From positions 1-5,001 of the forward strand of contig JAJFJO010000222.1 in the NCBI GenBank assembly GCA_021774015.1: a stretch of 5,001 nt of DNA, given 5' to 3'. Below the pieces are notes generated by a model, which worked only from the letters and a program-made list of their open reading frames with translations, ran no database searches and was not told the DNA's origin. The stretch's first letter is position 1; every line of letters starts with the position of its first letter. Made by a program: the position numbers and the translations under genes. Shown here piece by piece: positions 1 through 5,001 of the stretch. The DNA comes from Gammaproteobacteria bacterium. Its GTDB lineage: Bacteria; Pseudomonadota; Gammaproteobacteria; Coxiellales; Coxiellaceae.

Positions 1-1079
1 GCTTCAAAACTATCAGCTCCCTCTGAAAAAAATCCCAAAAAATCCGCTTTATGCACTTGCATAAAACGCACCACATTCTGGCGAAAGGCAATATCCACCA
101 ACACTTCGAACTGCGGTGCTCGCTCTTTTAATCCCACAAAAAATTCAGGTTGGCCTTTGTACTTTAATAGTTCTTGCTTAAAGTCTTCTAAACCTAGTTG
201 ATGGCTGGCTCCAAATAGCTGGATATAACGCTTATTAAAAATAGCATCATCTTTAAGCACCGGCAATAGCACACTAAACACTACTGCATAAAACAAGCAG
301 CTGCCATCACCAGGCACATCAAATTCTCGTAATAAATGCGATAAGGGTATTTCTTTAGTAAGGGCCGTCTTGCTAGCATCTCTGCCTTGGACAAAAATTT
401 CATATCCCAATCTTTCTAAATAATTCTGGTCTTTTTTTTCCATCCATGCTCGATCTGAAGCACCTTCTGTATATCGAATACGCCAGTAAGAATTTCGAGC
501 CAATATATCTAAATATTTATCTTGCTGTATTTTAACCTCACTTACCCACTCATACTCGCCATCTCCAGGAAAACTTTCGTCTGGATTATCAGTTTCACTA
601 CCGTTTTCTCGATTTGATCTATATTCCTGTAATGCATCTTTCTCTAAATGACCTTCTGTGTTTCTTAATGAAACTTTGTAAACTGTATGTTGATTAGAAA
701 ATTGCTTAGAATCTTTGCCTCTCATTGGGCCAGCCTTCTCAGCAACAAAACTTACAAAATCAGCAATTGTCAGTGAAAAGTGTCCACTCCTTGAAATTCC
801 ATAGGTGCCTGACTTTAATACCGGTGTTGTTGCTGATCCTTCAAGTAATTCAGGTGGATAACTCTCTTCATCAGGGTGCTCTAGGTACCAATCTATAATA
901 CGACTTAAAACAATTTCATTAAGACCTTGTGCACCCATTTTTTGGAAAATATTTCTGCGTAGGGTATTCAGTTCCTCGTCTAATACACTATCAGATAGAC
1001 TTTCTTCATCTGAATCACTTCCAACCTCTTTATCTAGTTCCCTTGATAACACTTCATCAATACAATTTAAATTTCTCAT
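1..1079 (-). CDS. OTU-family cysteine protease (putative deubiquitinase), C-terminus cut by window edge
   Basis: An open frame of 359 codons starts with ATG at 1079 and runs off the left edge without a stop. Residues 254-263 read DVPGDGSCLF, the signature that opens OTU domains; Asp258 and Cys261 (codon 297-299) match the catalytic Asp and nucleophilic Cys. Residues 327-350 (VDIAFRQNVVRFM, then KADFLGFF) fit the helix that follows in OTU folds. The catalytic His should lie beyond the window. OTU enzymes cleave ubiquitin or ubiquitin-like conjugates; in bacteria they are mostly host-directed effectors. The roughly 250 residues before the domain are not recognised: an acidic stretch (19-37), then a hydrophilic region with a second PGDG (171-174) lacking the Cys. 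No signal peptide or membrane segment is visible. The ATG at 1079 is preferred because GTGAG sits six bases upstream; an in-frame ATG at 1109 has no properly spaced site. It is the last gene of a same-strand trio. Domain call firm; substrate and secretion inferred. Confidence 0.86.
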   Translation of the reverse strand, partial: MRNLNCIDEVLSRELDKEVGSDSDEESLSDSVLDEELNTLRRNIFQKMGAQGLNEIVLSRIIDWYLEHPDEESYPPELLEGSATTPVLKSGTYGISRSGHFSLTIADFVSFVAEKAGPMRGKDSKQFSNQHTVYKVSLRNTEGHLEKDALQEYRSNRENGSETDNPDESFPGDGEYEWVSEVKIQQDKYLDILARNSYWRIRYTEGASDRAWMEKKDQNYLERLGYEIFVQGRDASKTALTKEIPLSHLLREFDVPGDGSCLFYAVVFSVLLPVLKDDAIFNKRYIQLFGASHQLGLEDFKQELLKYKGQPEFFVGLKERAPQFEVLVDIAFRQNVVRFMQVHKADFLGFFSEGADSFE

Positions 1080-1190
1080 ATTAATCTCACTATTAATTGT
1101 GAAATACATCTCATTAGAATGTAATACTAATACTTATAGAAAACAAAATTTATTTTTTCCTGATTCAATTAATATGTTAGTCCACCAACA
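1080..1190 (-). other. AT-rich spacer between pentapeptide and OTU genes
   Basis: This 111-base gap separates the pentapeptide stop from the OTU start. It is very AT-rich with short A and T runs, as a promoter region might be, but I see no convincing -35/-10 pair. The best is TTGTTT followed 17 bases later by TACATT on the minus strand, which is weak. No hairpin followed by a T run is present, so read-through from the upstream genes is possible. A short plus-strand frame starting here runs antisense through the pentapeptide gene and has no support as a gene. Confidence 0.4.
1086..1090 (-). promoter_or_regulatory. Ribosome binding site of the OTU gene
   Basis: GTGAG on the minus strand lies six bases before the ATG at 1079 and partly matches the 3' part of the Shine-Dalgarno consensus. 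It decides for this start over the in-frame ATG at 1109, where the only GAG directly abuts the start codon. The match is moderate. Confidence 0.45.
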
Positions 1191-1718
1191 CTATCCAATC
1201 CCTCTTGGTTTAAGCTTAAGGAAATTTTTCATCCGGTCTCTCAATTTATACTTTGTTGCTTTAAGGATAATATGTTGTGTTTTTTTATCATCTGAATCAA
1301 CAGAAACATTACGAAAAATAGCACACGATAATTGTTTTGCACTTAAGCCTATCACTCCATGAAGCTCTGCTTGCTCTAAAATTGCTCTCTTAAATTTAAC
1401 CTTTGAGAGATCAGCACTCCTAAATACGGTTTTTTCACAATTAGAGTCATTAAATAAACTTTCAGTTAAGTCCACTGAACTAAAATTAGCTCCAGAATAT
1501 TCACCATCAGAAAAAACAGCTCTAAATAAGGTTTTCTGATTTCTAAAATCAAAATTCCTACAATTTGCTTTATTATTTTCAAGCATAGTATGCTTTTTTC
1601 TCAATAAAAACACATTGAATGCAGGTTTTGGTACCTGTTCAGCATATGTTGCTAATAAATTACTAAAAGCAGTATCTATCACATCATCATTGCCTACTAA
1701 TGAGCAAGAACCACCCAC
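1191..1718 (-). CDS. Pentapeptide-repeat protein
   Basis: The frame from GTG 1718 encodes 175 residues. Counting from there, residues 62-121 show a five-residue period with Leu/Phe/Tyr/Cys at the centre (L64, F69, Y74, F79, L84, F89, C94, F99, L104, F109, L114, L119) and small or polar residues (Ala, Ser, Asp, Asn) before it, as in AN-FSS, VD-LTE and AD-LSK. This is the pentapeptide-repeat pattern, which forms a right-handed quadrilateral beta helix. About twelve repeats give a short helix of about three turns. A basic tail follows (155-175, rich in Lys and Arg). Family members bind partners or mimic DNA (gyrase protection); nothing here shows which, and strongly acidic DNA mimicry is not evident. 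The start is uncertain: GTG 1718 has no clear ribosome site, ATG 1586 (residue 45) would give 131 residues that keep all repeats, and the frame stays open upstream to about 1850 without an ATG. It follows the patatin gene by about 41 bases. Confidence 0.72.
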   Translation of the reverse strand: MGGSCSLVGNDDVIDTAFSNLLATYAEQVPKPAFNVFLLRKKHTMLENNKANCRNFDFRNQKTLFRAVFSDGEYSGANFSSVDLTESLFNDSNCEKTVFRSADLSKVKFKRAILEQAELHGVIGLSAKQLSCAIFRNVSVDSDDKKTQHIILKATKYKLRDRMKNFLKLKPRGIG

Positions 1719-1741
1719 GTTGCTTACAAACGGCCCGGAGA

Positions 1742-1761
1742 AGTAAGCTCCTGAGCTTACT
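1742..1761. repeat. Near-perfect palindrome between patatin and pentapeptide genes
   Basis: Nine-base arms AGTAAGCTC and GAGCTTACT flank a two-base centre. As RNA the realistic fold is an eight-pair stem with a four-base loop. It overlaps the patatin stop. Neither strand has a T run after it, so it is not a standard Rho-independent terminator. On the minus strand the centre reads CAGGAG, a Shine-Dalgarno-like sequence, but no ATG, GTG or TTG lies at usable spacing. It may be a processing or mRNA-stability hairpin, a protein-binding site, or chance. Confidence 0.5.
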
Positions 1762-4700
1762 ACTTTCCCAATTGTTCTAGCCTCGCTGCGCCGGCTGCCG
1801 CTGCCCCAGCAGCACCACCTGAATTTTGAGGTGCAGGTAATGCACCAATACTACTCAAAGCTTCAGCTGAGCTTTCTTTTGCCGTTTGATACATTTTTAA
1901 TTGCTTCTGATAGTCAGCTTCATCCACACTAAAATACCGAATGACACCTTCAACACCTCGTTGCATTAAACATTGTTTTTCATCATCGCTTAAATCAAAC
2001 TTTGTCGTAGGAATACCTGCATTACCAATCTCAACCGTACGTCCATCTCGTGTATGTTGCCAATCTGCAATATGGCTTTCAGCATCCATATAATAGTTCA
2101 TGAATTGTAATGCCAACTGCACCGCCTCGGAATTTAATAAGCGTGTTGCCTCATCTTTAATGGCATCTGTCACGGGCTTAGTTGCTTTAGCTACCAATTT
2201 AGATTTAAGTGAGCCAATTGACGCCACAAGTCGTTGCCGTACTCCTTGAGGTTCATCTATACCAGCGGCAGCAGCAGCGGCTGCCCCCCCTCCTACAGCT
2301 TCTGTGCCTGCATCTTCTGCAATTAAACGCATTCCTAACGTTCTTGGATTGGGTTGTAGTAATGCGTCTGCATCCCCTGGCGCTAAAGACAGTAGGTACG
2401 CAAAACTATCAAACGCCTCGATTGGGAAGTTTTTAAGAACTCCACCATCCACGTATCGGGTATCACTAAACAGTTGCAGTTTACCTTCAGCATCAATACG
2501 TCTTAATTGATATGGTACAAACACACCAGGAAACGACATCGAAGCACGAACAGCATCAATAACCAATACGTCCTTCCATTTATCATGTTCTGAGCTGATG
2601 TGTTCAATACACTGCTCTTCTCCCACTGTTGGTAATAATTTAGTAGCAAACACATGTAAATGTTTAAAAGTATCCGAATCCATCTCTACTAGTTGCTTTA
2701 ACTCTTTAAAGGTCAAGTGTGCTGGATTGATGCCCTTCAATATCTTTTGTATCTGGGATTGATACGTATAAGTATCATTACCAGCAAGCTGCTGTAGCTT
2801 ATCGCAAATCAATTCACCAAAACGGTTACGCAAAAAATTCCCTGAACTCAACCCATCTAAATCTAATAAATTCTCCAACGTTTTAAGCGGGTGACGTTTT
2901 TCAAGTGACACTCCCGTATGGGTTGCGATCGCTTGGAGCTTATCCAACCAACCTCCCTCGTTGAGCTTGTGGATATCCAGCCCCTCTACATACGCCTTAA
3001 AATCTTCAGTACGTTGAATGTGTTCAATTTCATCTACACGATACCCAATGGCAATCAATAGTGCGGTAATTGCTCCTGCAGAAGCACCCGCTACGCGTTT
3101 GATATGATTAAAGCCATAGACAGCTGCTTGAGTTGTACCTCTATAAAGCTCAGCACGCTGATTCAATCTGAAATTCAACGCTTTCAATGCGCCCACATAA
3201 GCAATCCCTTTCACACCACCACCTTGCAACACCAAATTATCCAATGGGCTATGCTGTAGATTAGGGTGCTTGTTTTTTCCCGCCTTTTGCCGCTTTACCT
3301 CAGCGGTAATAAGACGCTCGATGGTTTGACACTGAGTCAATTTTTGCTTTGCATCGGGGTCAGTCGCTGTTGCCACTTTTGCTGTTTTTTTTGTTTTAGA
3401 CTGTGCTATTGTCCATGCCGATTTACCATTGTAGTCTGAACCGGATTTTATTAATGTCTCTGTAGGGCTAATACCCATCGCTAATAAATACCGCATTGTA
3501 TCCTTAGCGCCATAATCAACAGCCGTACACAAGCTTTCCAATAAAAAATCTTGGTCGATCGAAGTAGCTTTTGCACCGGCCAATTGTTCGTGTCGATGCA
3601 ATTGTACATACTCTGTTAACACCACCATACACATCACTCGATCTAGTCTCGCAGCATAATTTAATACATCAAAACCACCATCCTGAGTTTTTTCAGTGAG
3701 CAACGTATCAATATTAGCTACATTCTGTAATAAATCTCGTAAAATAGGTGCTTGATCCTGCTTGACTGCTAAATGCAATACATTGCCATAACCTGTGATA
3801 GCAATGGATAGATCTGTCGGTTGCGTTTTAATTAATGCTCGAGTTGCATTCACACAGCCTGCTGCAATTGCAAAATGAAAGGGAGTAGCTTGAAGCGTTA
3901 TACTCTGCTGTATCTTTGTTGTCTTTTGTGAAAGAAGAGGCACCTCTAATGACACCAACTCATTCAAAACACCTGCATCCCCAAAAAATGGAACTAAGTC
4001 AGGCTGATTTGCTGCCATTGCAATGTGAACAGGCTGTAGGCCCTGTTTATTTACCGCTAAATGCAAACCGTCTTGAGCAGCCAGCCATTCTAAAGCCTCT
4101 AGTTGACCAGCAGCAGCTACATGATGAACCAATTGTTGGCCATGGCTATCTACAGCGCTCAAAGCAGCAGTATCAAGGCTTTTTAAATCCATTAACACAC
4201 TTTCATCACGAGCATGCAATTTTAATGCGACCACTTGCAGTGCAGCATCTTCAAAGTCAGTGCTTCTAGAAGCAAAATTACCGTTATAAAAATCAATGCT
4301 GCTAGATGATCGTCTTGCTACAGCAGCGCTTCCTACTGCCCCACCTGCTGCCGCTGCTCCTGCTGCAGAGTCACCACCCTGAACCTCTTTGTTATCATCA
4401 TTAGCTTTATGTTTCTGCCCTGCTGGTACCATGGGTGATTCTCCTTTTAATCGTGTTGATGAATAAGTTTGATCTGTGTTTGGAAATAAACGCTCCAATG
4501 CTTCTGCCAAGTAAGCAGTGTGTTCATTATGATTTTTAGGCTGTTGCACTAAAAAATACAATTTGAGTAATGCTATCAGCTTATCATTATCCGCTGTTAA
4601 TGCAACATTAACAGCATGATGACCCATTGATAAGGTAGAACGCCGTGCTAAAGTGCCCTGTGAAGCTGTACTAATAGAGCAATTCACTAACAACCAGTCG

Positions 4701-5001
4701 TCACGATAGCTTACATATATTAAAAACTCACTTATAGAAAGAATATCTGTTTTGATTGAGAATGATTTGCTAAAAGTATCATAGAGTAATAATTCTAAAT
4801 AGCAGGTAGATATATCATCAAACACAATCAAGTCATCACTACTACTACCACTCTTTCTTAAGTAACTGTGTTTGTGTAATTCGTTTATGAGATCTTCTTT
4901 ATCATCATGGTGACAATATGGATACGCCGTTCGAATTGCTTGCAACACACTAGAGTGATTATCAGCTGCAGGCAACAACCTAAAAAGTTCAGGTACCTGT
5001 T
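1760..5001 (-). CDS. Ankyrin-repeat patatin-like phospholipase, 5' end beyond window
   Basis: Residues are numbered from TTG 4978. The frame is still open up to 5001 (adding QVPELFR), there is no Met before residue 118, and AGG directly abuts the TTG, so the true start very likely lies outside. Order of parts: unknown N-terminal region with one degenerate ankyrin-like unit (about 118-145); Gly/Ala tract (201-221); about six divergent ankyrin repeats (277-510, e.g. GNVLHLAVKQDQAPILRDLL at 398-417); Lys-rich linker (528-572); patatin domain from 581. The catalytic parts are intact: oxyanion loop GGGVKG (586-591), nucleophile elbow GASAG with Ser633, the block RASMSFPGVF (811-820), and DGG with Asp844, giving the Ser-Asp dyad. 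Conserved features of bacterial patatins continue to about 1016 (NPRTLGMRL, then IGNAGIPTTKFDLS), interrupted by a second Gly/Ala tract; a third lies near the C-terminus. Patatins are lipid acyl hydrolases; ankyrin repeats bind proteins. The tandem TAG TAA ends the gene. No signal peptide is visible. Host-directed effector function is inferred from ankyrin content and neighbours. Confidence 0.9.
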   Translation of the reverse strand, partial: QVPELFRLLPAADNHSSVLQAIRTAYPYCHHDDKEDLINELHKHSYLRKSGSSSDDLIVFDDISTCYLELLLYDTFSKSFSIKTDILSISEFLIYVSYRDDWLLVNCSISTASQGTLARRSTLSMGHHAVNVALTADNDKLIALLKLYFLVQQPKNHNEHTAYLAEALERLFPNTDQTYSSTRLKGESPMVPAGQKHKANDDNKEVQGGDSAAGAAAAGGAVGSAAVARRSSSSIDFYNGNFASRSTDFEDAALQVVALKLHARDESVLMDLKSLDTAALSAVDSHGQQLVHHVAAAGQLEALEWLAAQDGLHLAVNKQGLQPVHIAMAANQPDLVPFFGDAGVLNELVSLEVPLLSQKTTKIQQSITLQATPFHFAIAAGCVNATRALIKTQPTDLSIAITGYGNVLHLAVKQDQAPILRDLLQNVANIDTLLTEKTQDGGFDVLNYAARLDRVMCMVVLTEYVQLHRHEQLAGAKATSIDQDFLLESLCTAVDYGAKDTMRYLLAMGISPTETLIKSGSDYNGKSAWTIAQSKTKKTAKVATATDPDAKQKLTQCQTIERLITAEVKRQKAGKNKHPNLQHSPLDNLVLQGGGVKGIAYVGALKALNFRLNQRAELYRGTTQAAVYGFNHIKRVAGASAGAITALLIAIGYRVDEIEHIQRTEDFKAYVEGLDIHKLNEGGWLDKLQAIATHTGVSLEKRHPLKTLENLLDLDGLSSGNFLRNRFGELICDKLQQLAGNDTYTYQSQIQKILKGINPAHLTFKELKQLVEMDSDTFKHLHVFATKLLPTVGEEQCIEHISSEHDKWKDVLVIDAVRASMSFPGVFVPYQLRRIDAEGKLQLFSDTRYVDGGVLKNFPIEAFDSFAYLLSLAPGDADALLQPNPRTLGMRLIAEDAGTEAVGGGAAAAAAAGIDEPQGVRQRLVASIGSLKSKLVAKATKPVTDAIKDEATRLLNSEAVQLALQFMNYYMDAESHIADWQHTRDGRTVEIGNAGIPTTKFDLSDDEKQCLMQRGVEGVIRYFSVDEADYQKQLKMYQTAKESSAEALSSIGALPAPQNSGGAAGAAAAGAARLEQLGK
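1781..1822 (-). repeat. Gly/Ala-rich low-complexity tract 3 in the patatin gene
   Basis: This encodes residues 1053-1066, Gly/Ala only after an initial Ser, six residues before the C-terminus (RLEQLGK follows). It is GC-rich against its surroundings and similar in composition to the other two tracts, but not an exact DNA copy of either. Confidence 0.8.
2258..2293 (-). repeat. Gly/Ala-rich low-complexity tract 2 in the patatin gene
   Basis: This encodes residues 896-907: three Gly, then seven Ala, then Gly-Ile. It sits inside the C-terminal part of the patatin module, after NPRTLGMRL and before the conserved tail. The minus strand contains a run of seven G (2284-2290 on the plus strand as C), a slippage-prone homopolymer. 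Confidence 0.8.
4316..4378 (-). repeat. Gly/Ala-rich low-complexity tract 1 in the patatin gene
   Basis: This encodes residues 201-221, almost only Gly and Ala with a few Ser and Val, using mixed GCN/GGN codons (GCA, GCT, GCG, GGA, GGT, GGG). It is locally GC-rich inside an AT-rich gene and separates the N-terminal region from the ankyrin block, so it probably acts as a flexible linker. Confidence 0.8.

Noticed and set aside
171..1079. Second PGDG in the OTU protein (residues 171-174) as a duplicated OTU catalytic motif
   Set aside because: It is followed by EYEW with no Cys and lacks the hydrophobic helix that follows the real motif at 256-263.
1099..1362. Plus-strand open frame of 87 codons over the spacer and pentapeptide gene
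   Set aside because: It is mostly antisense to a gene with clear repeats, has no ribosome site and no recognisable domain.
1630..1639. Ten-base match GGTACCTGTT at 1630-1639 and 4992-5001, encoding QVP near the visible N-termini of both the pentapeptide and patatin genes
   Set aside because: Flanking bases and residues do not match, the second copy is cut by the window edge, and GGTACC occurs elsewhere here. Too short to claim a shared N-terminal module, though upstream sequence could change this.
1742..1780. Rho-independent terminator after the patatin gene
   Set aside because: The palindrome has a tiny loop and no T run on either strand.
2209..2510. Two overlapping plus-strand open frames inside the patatin gene
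   Set aside because: They are antisense to the conserved patatin DGG region and reflect its codon pattern; low-complexity Leu/Gln content comes from the Gly/Ala tract.
3916..4269. Plus-strand open frame of 117 codons over the ankyrin region
   Set aside because: It is antisense to well-supported ankyrin coding sequence and has no family resemblance or ribosome site.
4976..4978. TTG at 4978 as the start of the patatin gene
   Set aside because: The frame continues open to the window edge with protein-like sequence, AGG directly abuts the TTG with no spacing, and TTG is a rare start. The gene is better treated as 5' partial.

Overview
The window looks like accessory DNA of an AT-rich, host-associated bacterium. 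All three genes lie on the minus strand and read right to left. Two carry enzyme folds that intracellular bacteria commonly use against eukaryotic hosts: an OTU-type cysteine protease and an ankyrin-repeat patatin-like phospholipase. The third is a pentapeptide-repeat protein. This mix resembles effector islands of Legionellales-type gammaproteobacteria (Legionella, Coxiella, Berkiella and relatives). That placement is an inference from content only; there is no rRNA, tRNA or housekeeping gene to anchor it.

Layout from the right edge, in direction of transcription. (1) From beyond base 5001 to 1760: a very large protein of more than 1072 residues with a degenerate ankyrin region, a complete patatin catalytic module and three Gly/Ala-rich tracts. 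Its 5' end lies outside the window. (2) A gap of about 41 bases (1719-1759) containing a near-perfect palindrome that overlaps the tandem stop codons of gene 1. (3) 1718-1191: a small pentapeptide-repeat protein with an uncertain start. (4) An AT-rich gap of 111 bases (1080-1190). (5) 1079 to the left edge: an OTU-family protein whose N-terminal 359 residues are visible, including the Asp and Cys of the catalytic motif; its C-terminus, with the expected catalytic His, is cut off.

The same orientation and short gaps allow co-transcription of patatin, pentapeptide and OTU genes, but no strong promoter or Rho-independent terminator is visible between them. If these are secreted effectors, one would act on host phospholipids and one on ubiquitin or ubiquitin-like conjugates, with the pentapeptide protein a possible binding or accessory partner. 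The enzyme folds are well supported; secretion, host targets and joint function are inference. No tRNA, rRNA, CRISPR array, transposase or phage gene was seen.
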